DNA of 33,098 nucleotides. Source: JANOYC01 sp031428675 (GTDB lineage Bacteria; Actinomycetota; Actinomycetes; Actinomycetales; Microbacteriaceae). Shown piece after piece: positions 23,945-31,831 of the stretch. The stretch is taken from assembly GCA_031428675.1 (NCBI GenBank), contig JANOYC010000053.1, positions 1-33,098 on the forward strand. Direction: 5' to 3'. A program made the position numbers and the translations under genes. Within the stretch, counting starts at the first letter, position 1. The number at the start of each line of letters is the position of its first letter. Below the pieces are notes generated by a model. The model had not been told where the DNA came from. It ran no database searches and saw nothing but the letters and a program-made list of their open reading frames with translations.

Positions 23945-23995
23945 GCGTGAGCAACGCGACGAGCGACTAGTACCGCTTGTCGCGTTGCCGCACGC
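23945..23995. terminator. terminator hairpin between rne and the DUF4031 gene
   Basis: GCAACGCGAC at 23951-23960 pairs with GTCGCGTTGC at 23979-23988, and GCGTG/CACGC extend the stem outward. The right arm lies inside the end of the DUF4031 gene. The position between convergent genes suggests a bidirectional terminator. Confidence 0.5.
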
Positions 23996-24236
23996 GGAGT
24001 CCGCTGGCCCGTAGCCGCGTCACGAGTTCCCGACCGCTGACGGGGACTGCACCGCGGGCCACCAGGTCGTGGTAGCGGTGCTCGGGAACGTCGTAGTGGT
24101 CGTGATCGAACCCGCGAGGGGGAATTCCGGCGGCGGCCGCGAACGTGTGTAACTCGTCGAGTGAGGCGTCGCTGACGAGATGCGACCATAGAGTGTCATG
24201 CGCCGGCCAGACCGGTTGGTCGATCAATACCGTCAT
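23967..24236 (-). CDS. DUF4031 family protein
   Basis: This 89-residue soluble protein opens with MTVLIDQPVWPAHDTLWSHLVSD and contains PPRGFDHDHYDVPE, both typical of DUF4031, a small actinobacterial family of unknown function. The many conserved-looking His and Asp residues could bind a metal, but nothing proves this. The ATG at 24236 is chosen over the upstream TTG at 24242 because it begins the family match and lies 6 bases after a TAGACT -10 hexamer at 24243-24248, indicating a leaderless transcript. The gene is convergent with rne and divergent from the following membrane protein gene. Confidence 0.8.
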   Translation of the reverse strand: MTVLIDQPVWPAHDTLWSHLVSDASLDELHTFAAAAGIPPRGFDHDHYDVPEHRYHDLVARGAVPVSGRELVTRLRASGLRVRQRDKRY

Positions 24237-24242
24237 GGGCAA

Positions 24243-24248
24243 AGTCTA
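24243..24248 (-). promoter_or_regulatory. -10 element for a leaderless DUF4031 transcript
   Basis: TAGACT on the minus strand lies 6 bases before the ATG at 24236, and no ribosome binding site is present. Confidence 0.5.
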
Positions 24249-24269
24249 GGAGCCGGGGGCAACGCAACT

Positions 24270-24851
24270 ATGGTCTCGATTGCACGCAAGCTCGTTCGGC
24301 GCCGGGGGAGCCTCGTAGCCGTTGTCTCGTCGGCGCTGCTCCTGGCTGCGATCGTCGCGCAACAGGTGCTCCTCAATCTGCTGACAACGCTGTCGACCTT
24401 CGGTCTCGACTCTGCGCAAGGCGACAACGTGGCCACCATCTGGACCGTTGCGCTCCAATTCGCCCTAGGGGCGGTGCTTCCGTTCGTCGTGGGCACCTTC
24501 GCCTGCCTGTGGCTGCTCGCGCCGATCGCTCCGCAGTTGCGGCTCGCGCACGCCATCACACGCTCGATCCTGGCGGCTGGCGTCGGCGCTGCCGTGGTGC
24601 TTGTCGTGGTATTCGTCGCATCCCTAGTCTCCTCGTGGGGCTTCGACGGTGCGATTTTTGCGAACTCCTTTCCGACCGTCACGTGGAGCGGGTCAACGCC
24701 GGTCGACGCTCTTGTGCGCAGCCTGCAGGCAGCTATCGCTGCCTTCATCGGGTGGCTTCCGCACACCGTTCTCGTGGGCCTCGCGCTCTGGACGTGGCTT
24801 GATCGCCACCCGGTGCGACACGCCGTTCGCGGACTTATCGACGAGGTTTGA
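24270..24851 (+). CDS. hypothetical membrane protein
   Basis: This 193-residue protein has four likely transmembrane segments: about residues 14-40 (LVAVVSSALLLAAIVAQQVLL), 58-84, 93-120 and 150-175. The N-terminus is basic (ARKLVRRRG), so it is probably cytosolic. I do not recognise a family and see no catalytic motif. The ATG at 24270 is the first sensible start; a G-run lies 10 bases upstream, while earlier in-frame codons fall inside the divergent DUF4031 gene. The stop codon overlaps the -35 element of the rplU promoter. Confidence 0.65.
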   Translation: MVSIARKLVRRRGSLVAVVSSALLLAAIVAQQVLLNLLTTLSTFGLDSAQGDNVATIWTVALQFALGAVLPFVVGTFACLWLLAPIAPQLRLAHAITRSILAAGVGAAVVLVVVFVASLVSSWGFDGAIFANSFPTVTWSGSTPVDALVRSLQAAIAAFIGWLPHTVLVGLALWTWLDRHPVRHAVRGLIDEV

Positions 24852-24877
24852 CCTTGTCTTGGGTATTCGACTACTCT
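24848..24877 (+). promoter_or_regulatory. promoter of rplU-rpmA
   Basis: TTGACC (24848-24853) and TACTCT (24872-24877) are separated by 18 bases, a good housekeeping-sigma promoter. The start would be near 24884, leaving a leader of about 90 bases before rplU. The -35 overlaps the preceding stop codon. Confidence 0.65.
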
Positions 24878-24973
24878 TGACCCTTGGTGCGCGCTGGGCT
24901 AAGCCCGCGATGAACGTATCCGCACCATCAGTTTCCTCTGAAGTCATTCAGGTCTCGAAAGTTAGGGTTCCAC

Positions 24974-25282
24974 GTGGTTTACGCAATTGTGCGCGCCGGC
25001 GGCCGTCAGGAAAAGGTCGAGGTCGGCACGATCGTCGTACTCGACCGCATCCAAGCGGACGAGAACGGCAACATTCAGCTCGCTCCCGTGCTGCTCGTCG
25101 ACGGTGACAAGGTCACTCACGACGCGAAGGCACTCGCCAAGGTCACCGTCACTGCTGAAGTGCTCGGCGAGCTGCGCGGCCCGAAGGTCGTCATTCAGAA
25201 GTTCAAGAACAAGACCGGGTACAAGAAGCGTCAGGGATTCCGCGCCGACCTCACCCGCGTCAAGATCACCGGCATCAAGTAA
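24974..25282 (+). CDS. rplU: 50S ribosomal protein L21
   Basis: This 102-residue ribosomal protein L21 binds 23S rRNA in the large subunit. The start VYAIVRAGGRQEKVEVG and the C-terminal KFKNKTGYKKRQGFR..LTRVKI signature are diagnostic. It begins with GTG, with TTAGGG 6 bases upstream. rpmA follows 17 bases later, as in most bacteria, and the two share the promoter at 24848-24877. Confidence 0.98.
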   Translation: MVYAIVRAGGRQEKVEVGTIVVLDRIQADENGNIQLAPVLLVDGDKVTHDAKALAKVTVTAEVLGELRGPKVVIQKFKNKTGYKKRQGFRADLTRVKITGIK

Positions 25283-25299
25283 GACCAAGGGGCTGACAC

Positions 25300-25551
25300 A
25301 TGGCACACAAAAAGGGCGCATCGTCCACTCGTAACGGCCGCGACTCGAACGCACAGCGCCTCGGCGTGAAGCGCTTCGGCGGCCAGGTCGTCTCCGCAGG
25401 CGAGATCCTCGTCCGCCAGCGCGGCACGCACTTCCACCCGGGCGCTAACGTCGGCCGCGGTGGCGACGACACGCTGTTCGCCCTCGAGGCCGGCTCCGTC
25501 GAATTCGGCAACAAGGGTGGCCGCAAGGTCATCAACATCGTGACCGTCTAA
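25300..25551 (+). CDS. rpmA: 50S ribosomal protein L27
   Basis: This 83-residue ribosomal protein L27 reaches into the peptidyl transferase centre with its N-terminus. It begins MAHKKGASSTRNGRDSNA, without the cleavable extension of Firmicutes L27, and contains the GGQVVSAGEILVRQRGT signature. AAGGGG lies upstream at normal spacing. It is co-transcribed with rplU, and a terminator follows. Confidence 0.98.
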   Translation: MAHKKGASSTRNGRDSNAQRLGVKRFGGQVVSAGEILVRQRGTHFHPGANVGRGGDDTLFALEAGSVEFGNKGGRKVINIVTV

Positions 25552-25564
25552 CTTCACGATTCAC

Positions 25565-25602
25565 CGACAGGGGCGAGCTTCGGCTCGCCTTTGTCGTTTC
25601 AT
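25565..25602 (+). terminator. intrinsic terminator after rpmA
   Basis: GGCGAGC and GCTCGCC (25572-25589) form a 7-bp stem around a TTCG tetraloop, followed by T-rich sequence (TTTGTCGTTTC). An outer CGACA/TGTCG pair can extend the stem. It separates the ribosomal protein genes from obgE, perhaps with read-through. Confidence 0.75.
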
Positions 25603-25631
25603 GCACCACCCAAAGCACCAGGAGTTCCCCC

Positions 25632-27179
25632 ATGGCCACGTTCGTCGATCAGGTGACGTTGCACCTGCGCGCAGGTCACGGCGGACACGGTTGTGTTTCC
25701 GTTCGCCGCGAGAAGTTCAAGCCCCTTGCCGGGCCCGACGGCGGCAACGGTGGTCATGGCGGTGACATAGTGCTTGTGAGCGACCCCCAAGTCACCACCC
25801 TGCTCGGGTACCACCGTGCGCCGCACCGCTCGAGCCCGAACGGCGGACCGGGCATGGGCGACCACCGCGCCGGAGCGAACGGCGACGAAGTTGAGCTCGC
25901 CGTCCCGATTGGCACCGTCGTGAAGGATGTCGAAGGCAACCAGCTGATCGACCTCACCGAGCCCGGCACACGCTTCGTCGTTGCACCCGGTGGAATCGGC
26001 GGTCTCGGAAACGCGGCCCTGGCATCGACTAAGCGCAAGGCGCCTGGGTTCGCTCTTCTCGGAACCCCCGGCTGGGAAGGGGCTGTCGTCCTCGAGCTGA
26101 AGACAGTCGCCGATATCGCGCTCGTCGGTTTCCCGTCTGCCGGCAAGTCGAGTCTGATTGCCGCGATCTCGGCCGCCAAGCCGAAGATCGCGGACTATCC
26201 CTTCACGACCCTGCACCCCAACCTCGGCGTCGTCGAATCGGGCAGCACGCGTTTCACCGTCGCCGATGTGCCCGGCCTCATCGAGGGCGCAAGCGAGGGC
26301 AAAGGGCTGGGACTTGATTTCCTCCGCCACGTCGAGCGGTGCTCCGCGCTGCTGCACGTGCTCGATTGCGCCACGCTCGAACCGGGACGCGATCCGATCA
26401 GCGACCTCGACATCATCCTGGGCGAGTTGGCAGCGTATCCGGTGCCCGACGGACAGGTGCCGTTGCTCGATCGCCCGCAACTCATTGCTCTCAACAAGGT
26501 CGACGTGCCCGAGGCTCGCGAATTGGCCGAGTTCGTGCGGCCCGAGTTGGAGTCCCGCGGATATCGCGTTTTCGAGATTTCCGCCGTCGCTCATGTGGGA
26601 CTCCGTGAACTCAACTTCGCTCTCGCTGAGCTCGTCGAGGCCGACCGCCACCTGAAGGCGCAACAACCGCGGGTTGAGCGCATCGTCATCAGACCGCGCG
26701 CGATCAACGAGGCAGACTTCGTCATCCGGGTCGAGGGCGGGTCGTACGGCAACATCTATCGCGTCATAGGCGCCAAGCCCGAGCGCTGGGTCGCCCAGAC
26801 TGATTTCACCAATGACGAGGCGATCGGGTATCTTGCCGACCGTTTGGCCAAGCTCGGCGTAGAAGACCAATTGTTCCGCGAAGGAGCCGTCGCCGGATCG
26901 ACCGTCGTGATCGGTCCCGGCGCGGGCATCGTCTTCGATTGGGAGCCGACGTTGACCTCAACGGCCGAACTGCTCACCGCTCCGCGAGGTACGGATGCGC
27001 GGCTCGACGACAACCAGCGTGCAACCAGCAAGAAACGTCGAGAGACCTACCTCGAGCGGATGGACGCCAAGGCGGCCGCCCGCGCAGAGCTCGAGCAAGA
27101 GCGAAAGGCCGGTCTGTGGACCGATGATGAGGGTTTCGAGATCGACCGAACCGAGGCATCCGGAGACAACTCAGAGTGA
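25632..27179 (+). CDS. obgE: Obg family GTPase (ribosome assembly)
   Basis: This 515-residue GTPase acts in 50S subunit assembly and stress control. The glycine-rich Obg domain covers residues 1-158 (GPDGGNGGHGGDIVLV). The G domain has G1 GFPSAGKSS at 166-174, switch I YPFTTLHPN, G3 DVPGLIEGA, G4 NKVD and G5 SAVA. The C-terminal OCT domain (about 350-440) includes the GGSYGNIYRVIGAKPERWV segment. A basic and acidic tail of about 70 residues follows, longer than in E. coli but usual in actinobacteria. AGGAG lies 8 bases before the ATG. The stop overlaps the proB start as GTGA. Confidence 0.97.
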   Translation: MATFVDQVTLHLRAGHGGHGCVSVRREKFKPLAGPDGGNGGHGGDIVLVSDPQVTTLLGYHRAPHRSSPNGGPGMGDHRAGANGDEVELAVPIGTVVKDVEGNQLIDLTEPGTRFVVAPGGIGGLGNAALASTKRKAPGFALLGTPGWEGAVVLELKTVADIALVGFPSAGKSSLIAAISAAKPKIADYPFTTLHPNLGVVESGSTRFTVADVPGLIEGASEGKGLGLDFLRHVERCSALLHVLDCATLEPGRDPISDLDIILGELAAYPVPDGQVPLLDRPQLIALNKVDVPEARELAEFVRPELESRGYRVFEISAVAHVGLRELNFALAELVEADRHLKAQQPRVERIVIRPRAINEADFVIRVEGGSYGNIYRVIGAKPERWVAQTDFTNDEAIGYLADRLAKLGVEDQLFREGAVAGSTVVIGPGAGIVFDWEPTLTSTAELLTAPRGTDARLDDNQRATSKKRRETYLERMDAKAAARAELEQERKAGLWTDDEGFEIDRTEASGDNSE

Positions 27180-27994
27180 CGCACCGCATTTTCTCCCGCA
27201 CTGACATACCCGCTGCAGGGCGCATAGTCGTCAAGGTCGGCTCGTCGTCGATCAGCGGGGAGAACGCCGGACAGATTTCGCCGCTCGTTGACGCGCTGGC
27301 GAGTGCGCACGCTCGCGGAACAGAAGTGATCCTCGTGTCGTCGGGTGCGATTGCCACCGGCATCCCGTACTTGAAGCTCGACTCGCGCCCGACCGATTTG
27401 GCCACCCAGCAGGCAGCGGCGGCAGTGGGGCAGAACGTGCTCATCTACCGTTACCAGGAGAGTCTCGACCGATACGGGATCGTCGCGGGCCAAGTGTTGT
27501 TGACCGCGGGGGATCTCGAGAATGACACCCACCGCAGCAACGCGCAGCGAACGATGGAGCGGCTGCTCGGTCTGCGCATTCTCCCGATCGTGAACGAGAA
27601 CGACACAGTTGCCACGCAGGAGATCCGTTTCGGCGACAATGACCGACTCGCCGCAATGGTGTCGGCGCTGGTGCGAGCTGACGCGCTCGTGTTGCTCTCC
27701 GACGTTGACGCGCTTTACACGCGCCCTCCCCACGAACCGGGAGCGCGAAAGATCGAGCACGTGCCGTTCGACGACGATCTTCGCGGCGTCGAGTTGGGCG
27801 CCGCCGGTTCGGCCGGCGTGGGCACGGGCGGGGCGAGCACCAAAATCGCTGCGGCCAAACACGCGGCCGCAGACGGCACTCCGGTGCTTCTCACCTCCAC
27901 CGCTCTCGTGTCCCAGGCGCTTGCAGGCGAGCGGGTCGGCACCTGGTTCGACGCCATACATCACGATCCGATGGTCGGCCGTAACCTGCACTGA
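27176..27994 (+). CDS. proB: glutamate 5-kinase, single-domain form
   Basis: This 272-residue kinase makes gamma-glutamyl phosphate, the first step of proline synthesis. The amino-acid kinase fold begins with RIVVKVGSSSIS (Lys20) and carries VSSGAIATG, NENDTVATQEIRFGDND and the GTGGASTKIAAAKHAA segment. It ends near the end of the kinase domain, so the C-terminal PUA domain of the 367-residue E. coli enzyme is absent. Feedback inhibition by proline can still operate in PUA-less forms; for this protein that is unproven. The GTG start overlaps the obgE stop as GTGA. proA follows 33 bases later with its own -10 element. Confidence 0.95.
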   Translation: MTHRIFSRTDIPAAGRIVVKVGSSSISGENAGQISPLVDALASAHARGTEVILVSSGAIATGIPYLKLDSRPTDLATQQAAAAVGQNVLIYRYQESLDRYGIVAGQVLLTAGDLENDTHRSNAQRTMERLLGLRILPIVNENDTVATQEIRFGDNDRLAAMVSALVRADALVLLSDVDALYTRPPHEPGARKIEHVPFDDDLRGVELGAAGSAGVGTGGASTKIAAAKHAAADGTPVLLTSTALVSQALAGERVGTWFDAIHHDPMVGRNLH

Positions 27995-28014
27995 GGTGCG
28001 GCAGCGCTCCAATC

Positions 28015-28020
28015 TAGACT
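28015..28020 (+). promoter_or_regulatory. -10 element for a leaderless proA transcript
   Basis: TAGACT lies 7 bases before the proA ATG at 28028, and no ribosome binding site is visible between them. This suggests proA can be expressed as a leaderless mRNA in addition to read-through from proB. Confidence 0.5.
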
Positions 28021-28027
28021 TGGACGC

Positions 28028-29293
28028 ATGCCACAGTCCATAGCCATCGCGCCGTCGCTCTCCGACAAACTGTCCGCGGCACGGGAGGCGTCTCGGACGC
28101 TCGCGACTGCGACCGCCGCGAAGAAGAATGCCGCACTCGAAGCCATCGCTCGCGCCATCGCCGAGAACGCTTCGACAATCACTCCGGCAAATGATCTTGA
28201 CCTCGCCAACGGCCGGGAGAACGGCATGGCGGCAGGGTTGCTTGACCGTCTTACGTTGGATTCCGGCCGCCTCGCGTCGCTCGCCGATTCGGTGCGCCAG
28301 ATCGCCTCGTTGACCGACCCCGTCGGCGAGATCGTGCGCGGGTCCACCCTGGAGAACGGCCTTCGAATCGCCCAAGTGCGGGTGCCCTTCGGTGTCATCG
28401 GTGCCATTTACGAGGCTCGTCCGAACGTGACCATCGATATTGCTGCGCTGGCGTTGAAGAGCGGCAACGCCGTGGTGCTCCGGGGCGGTTCGGCGGCGGA
28501 GAATACGAACCGGGTGCTCGTCGCGCTCATCCAGCAGGCTCTCGTTGACAGCGGTCTGCCTGCTCAGGCGGTGCAGACGATCGACGAATTCGGGCGCGAT
28601 GGCGCCCGGCAACTCATGCAGGCGCGCGGGTTCGTGGATGTTCTCATTCCGCGGGGAAGCGCGAACCTCATCAATACGGTGGTCACCGAGTCGAAGGTTC
28701 CCGTGATTGAGACGGGGGCGGGAGTCGTGCACATCTACCTCGATGAGAGCGCCGACCTATCGACGGCCGTCGAAATTGTGCACAACGCCAAAGTTCAGCG
28801 TCCGAGTGTCTGCAACGCCGTCGAAACCCTTCTCGTGCACGCGGCCGAGGCGGAGCGCCTGTTGCCCGCGGTGCTCGGACGCCTTCGTGCGGCCGGAGTG
28901 ATGATCCACGCCGACGACCGGGCCATCGCGATCTTCCCCGACGCCGTCGCCGCGACTGACGACGATTGGTCAACCGAGCATATGTCGCTTGAGGTATCCG
29001 TCGCCGTTGTCGATGACATGGATGCGGCACTCGAGCACATCCGCACCTATTCAACGCACCATACCGAGTCGATAATCACCGGTGATCTCGCTCGTGCCGA
29101 ACGCTTCCTTGCTGAAGTGGACTCCGCCGTAGTCATGGTTAACGCCTCGACGCGGTTCACCGATGGCGGTGAGTTCGGCTTCGGGGCCGAAGTGGGCATA
29201 TCGACTCAGAAGTTGCACGCGCGCGGACCCATGGGATTGCCGGAGCTGACGAGCACCAAGTGGGTTGTGCGCGGCAGCGGCCAGGTGCGCTAG
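28028..29293 (+). CDS. proA: glutamate-5-semialdehyde dehydrogenase (gamma-glutamyl phosphate reductase)
   Basis: This 421-residue NADPH-dependent enzyme reduces gamma-glutamyl phosphate to glutamate-5-semialdehyde, the second step of proline synthesis. It belongs to the aldehyde dehydrogenase superfamily. Landmarks are PFGVIGAIYEARPNVT, LKSGNAVVLRGGSAA, the nucleophile Cys262 in RPSVCNAVETLLVH and FGFGAEVGISTQKLHARGPMG near the end. The length is normal. The start at 28028 lies 7 bases after TAGACT. The stop abuts the -10 element of the next small gene. Confidence 0.97.
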   Translation: MPQSIAIAPSLSDKLSAAREASRTLATATAAKKNAALEAIARAIAENASTITPANDLDLANGRENGMAAGLLDRLTLDSGRLASLADSVRQIASLTDPVGEIVRGSTLENGLRIAQVRVPFGVIGAIYEARPNVTIDIAALALKSGNAVVLRGGSAAENTNRVLVALIQQALVDSGLPAQAVQTIDEFGRDGARQLMQARGFVDVLIPRGSANLINTVVTESKVPVIETGAGVVHIYLDESADLSTAVEIVHNAKVQRPSVCNAVETLLVHAAEAERLLPAVLGRLRAAGVMIHADDRAIAIFPDAVAATDDDWSTEHMSLEVSVAVVDDMDAALEHIRTYSTHHTESIITGDLARAERFLAEVDSAVVMVNASTRFTDGGEFGFGAEVGISTQKLHARGPMGLPELTSTKWVVRGSGQVR

Positions 29294-29299
29294 TAGACT
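29294..29299 (+). promoter_or_regulatory. -10 element before the small membrane protein gene
   Basis: TAGACT lies directly after the proA stop codon, with a predicted start near 29306 and a short leader carrying ACGGAGA before the ATG at 29325. The -35 is weak. Confidence 0.4.
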
Positions 29300-29324
29300 G
29301 CACGACGTACGAAACGGAGAATCC

Positions 29325-29522
29325 ATGTCGTTGTTTGCCACAGTTCTGAGCGAGGTCGAACACACCCTTGCTCCGTTGATCATGCCGCCACTGGCTTTCG
29401 CCGGCATCGCGTTCGCCGTATTCCTCGTGCTCGGCGTCGTCACGTTTACGTATCGGGATGTTTACAACCGGCACCTGCCCAAGAAGTCGGCCGACTCGCA
29501 CGACAGCCACGCCGGCCACTAA
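29325..29522 (+). CDS. small membrane protein, 65 residues
   Basis: This 65-residue protein has one or two membrane segments (LIMPPLAFAGIAFAVFLVLGVVTF), then a short tail with RDVYNRHLPKK and a His-rich end (HDSHAGH). The ATG at 29325 is chosen because ACGGAGA lies 4-5 bases upstream; the frame continues upstream inside proA. It sits between proA and nadD and probably shares the nadD transcript (gap 23 bases). The function is unknown; the His-rich tail could bind metal ions, which is speculation. Confidence 0.7.
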   Translation: MSLFATVLSEVEHTLAPLIMPPLAFAGIAFAVFLVLGVVTFTYRDVYNRHLPKKSADSHDSHAGH

Positions 29523-29545
29523 CCGGCACCCGCCGACCCCTGCTT

Positions 29546-30148
29546 ATGGCCGAACCAGAGTCGCGTCGACCACGAATCGGCGTGATGGGCGGCACGTTCG
29601 ACCCGATCCACAACGGACACCTCGTTGCCGCGAGCGAGGTGCAGCAGCGGCTCGATCTCGACGAAGTCGTCTTCGTTCCCACGGGAAATCCGTGGATGAA
29701 ACCCGAGGTCACCGAGAGCGAGCACCGGTATTTGATGACGGTCATCGCAACCGCGGCAAACCCCCGCTTCACGGTAAGCAGGGTCGACATCGATCGCACG
29801 GGTCCGACCTACACGATCGACACATTGCGGGATGTGCGCAATGCGCGTCCGGACGCGGATCTGTACTTCATCACCGGAGCAGACGCCATCGCTCAGATCC
29901 TTGAATGGAAGAACGTTGAGGAGCTCTGGACCCTCGCGCACTTCGTCGCGGTATCTCGCCCCGGGCACCACCTGACCATTAGCGAATTGCCAACCCACGG
30001 CGTAAGCTCGTTGGAAGTGCCTGCGCTCGCGATATCGTCGACAGACTGCCGTAGCCGGGTTAGCCGGGGATTCCCCGTCTGGTATCTGGTTCCCGATGGT
30101 GTCGTTCAGTACATCGCCAAGCACCACTTGTATCGGAGTACTCATTGA
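29546..30148 (+). CDS. nadD: nicotinate-nucleotide adenylyltransferase
   Basis: This 200-residue nucleotidyltransferase converts nicotinate mononucleotide and ATP to deamido-NAD in NAD synthesis. The motif GGTFDPIHNGH at residues 15-25 holds the catalytic histidines His22 and His25. The C-terminal ISSTDCRSR is the (S/T)-S-T-x-x-R adenylate-binding motif, and FVPTGNPWMKP is typical of NadD. The length is usual. The ribosome binding site before the ATG is poor. The stop overlaps the TTG start of the next gene. Confidence 0.95.
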   Translation: MAEPESRRPRIGVMGGTFDPIHNGHLVAASEVQQRLDLDEVVFVPTGNPWMKPEVTESEHRYLMTVIATAANPRFTVSRVDIDRTGPTYTIDTLRDVRNARPDADLYFITGADAIAQILEWKNVEELWTLAHFVAVSRPGHHLTISELPTHGVSSLEVPALAISSTDCRSRVSRGFPVWYLVPDGVVQYIAKHHLYRSTH

Positions 30149-31767
30149 CCGCATCCCAAGATCTGCCACCACAATCGGCGAACGCGGATCGTCCGCAGCC
30201 GGTGAGTCGGCGTGCGGCTCGACAAAGCGAGCGCCAGCGCGGAGGCGACGTCGCCCCCGAACCAGAGAGCTACGCTGAACCGCTCACCTACATGACCCGG
30301 TCGCGACCGCAGATTCCGCGATACGACGGTCCGTCGTTCCGGCGCGGAACGATCGCGGCTGACGACACCTCGCCTCGCGACCAACTCATGCGCGAGCAAG
30401 CCGCGCGTGCGTTCTCAGACGGGCCGGAAGGCACCACACCGCCGCGCCCGGCGCCGGTTGCGCCCGCCACACCGCCCGCGACCGGAGGAACGGAGCCTGG
30501 ACTTTTCCGCTTGCGCGACTTCAGCCCGGAGGGCAGTCGACGGGCGCGCGCCGAGTACACCAACGGAACACCGCAGGAATCCAAGGATCTCGATTACTTC
30601 ACGCAATCTCGTTTCGCCCCAGCCGACGATGCGAAAGTCGACGAGGGTAGTGCACCACAGCCGGAGAACGTGAGCCCAGCGGCCGCCGCCGATGTACCGC
30701 AGCAGGCGCCGATCGAATACACGATGACGCGTCGAGAGCTCCGAGCATTGCAGGCAGCTGCCGAGGCAGAAGCCGCTGCGGAGGCAGCAGACGCGCTGCC
30801 CGAGTCGATCACCACCATCATGGCCTCTGGTCCGATCATCCTGCCATCGGCGGGCGATCCCGGTGCGTGGGCCGATCACATGCGCGAATTCGCCGCGCCA
30901 TCGCTCGAAGCTCCTGATATCGAAGTGCGCAGCGATGAAGAACACGATAGTCCCGACGAATCAACCTCAGACGAGCAGGACGAGCCGACCGACATCGACG
31001 CGATCGTCGATCAGCTAGCCGAGCTCCAGTCTGAGTCGCCTGACTGGGAGAGCAAGGTCGCCCCTCCCGCGCTCGTAGAACCCTCCCCGTTCGCAGGTCC
31101 GGCGCCGCTCACCGGACAGAGCTACGACGAGGCCATGGCCGAGTTCGACGCGCTCACCAAGGCTGATTTGCCTGCCGAACGTGCGGAAGAGGCCGACGAG
31201 CTCCACGACAGCCACGACGAGCAGGTCGCTCCGCACGACGAGCCGGTCGCGCCGCACGACGAGCCAGAGACGCCGGCCATCATTGCGGTTCCCTCCTCCG
31301 AATCGACATCGTCCACCGATGTTTTCCACTGGGCCGCGCCAGTACAGGAAAACGACGATGACGACGACACGCATCGCGAGGTATTCGTAGCAAACGAACT
31401 CGTGCTGCCCACGTTGCCTGAGTCCCGCGACATCGGGCACGCGGTGTCGGGCACCGGCGAGATCCTGATCACCGGGTCGATGGAGCTTCCCCGCGGGCTG
31501 GGATCGACCGGCGGCAACCCCGACCAGTTCGACCCGACGGACATCGACCAACTGATCGATGCCGCCGATCGCGAATTCGGCTCCACCGACTCTCAACCGG
31601 TGCGGGCGGTGCGTGCGGTCAGCACACACACAGGTACTCAAGGCATGGTGACCACCAAGAAACCAGGGGGGAACCACACTCTGACCATCCTCGTGGTCTC
31701 GGCATCCGTCATGGCGGTCGGAGTTGTCGGCCTCTTGATCGCGGGGATGGTTTTCGGAATCTTCTAG
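30145..31767 (+). CDS. large disordered protein with C-terminal membrane anchor
   Basis: This 540-residue protein is of unknown function. Most of it is low-complexity: an Arg-rich start (VSRRAARQSERQRGG), Pro/Ala linkers, an Ala/Glu helix (LRALQAAAEAEAAAEAADALP) after MTRRE, and long acidic stretches. The short tandem repeat VAPHDEP occurs around residues 363-375. The only clear membrane segment is at 513-540, right at the C-terminus, so the bulk is probably cytosolic and tail-anchored. It starts with TTG overlapping the nadD stop (TTGA), with GGAG 6 bases upstream. It sits between nadD and rsfS, but the sequence alone gives no role. Relatives in the same position of other Microbacteriaceae would be expected to vary in length. 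Confidence 0.75.
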   Translation: MTASQDLPPQSANADRPQPVSRRAARQSERQRGGDVAPEPESYAEPLTYMTRSRPQIPRYDGPSFRRGTIAADDTSPRDQLMREQAARAFSDGPEGTTPPRPAPVAPATPPATGGTEPGLFRLRDFSPEGSRRARAEYTNGTPQESKDLDYFTQSRFAPADDAKVDEGSAPQPENVSPAAAADVPQQAPIEYTMTRRELRALQAAAEAEAAAEAADALPESITTIMASGPIILPSAGDPGAWADHMREFAAPSLEAPDIEVRSDEEHDSPDESTSDEQDEPTDIDAIVDQLAELQSESPDWESKVAPPALVEPSPFAGPAPLTGQSYDEAMAEFDALTKADLPAERAEEADELHDSHDEQVAPHDEPVAPHDEPETPAIIAVPSSESTSSTDVFHWAAPVQENDDDDDTHREVFVANELVLPTLPESRDIGHAVSGTGEILITGSMELPRGLGSTGGNPDQFDPTDIDQLIDAADREFGSTDSQPVRAVRAVSTHTGTQGMVTTKKPGGNHTLTILVVSASVMAVGVVGLLIAGMVFGIF

Positions 31768-31831
31768 CCCCGCGCCGAACCGCACTTATCACCGACGCTC
31801 ACACCGAGCACAACGATCAAAAAAGGACATC

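Noticed and set aside
27047..28732. 561-codon minus-strand frame
   Set aside because: It is antisense to obgE, proB and proA, all intact; no domain is recognised.
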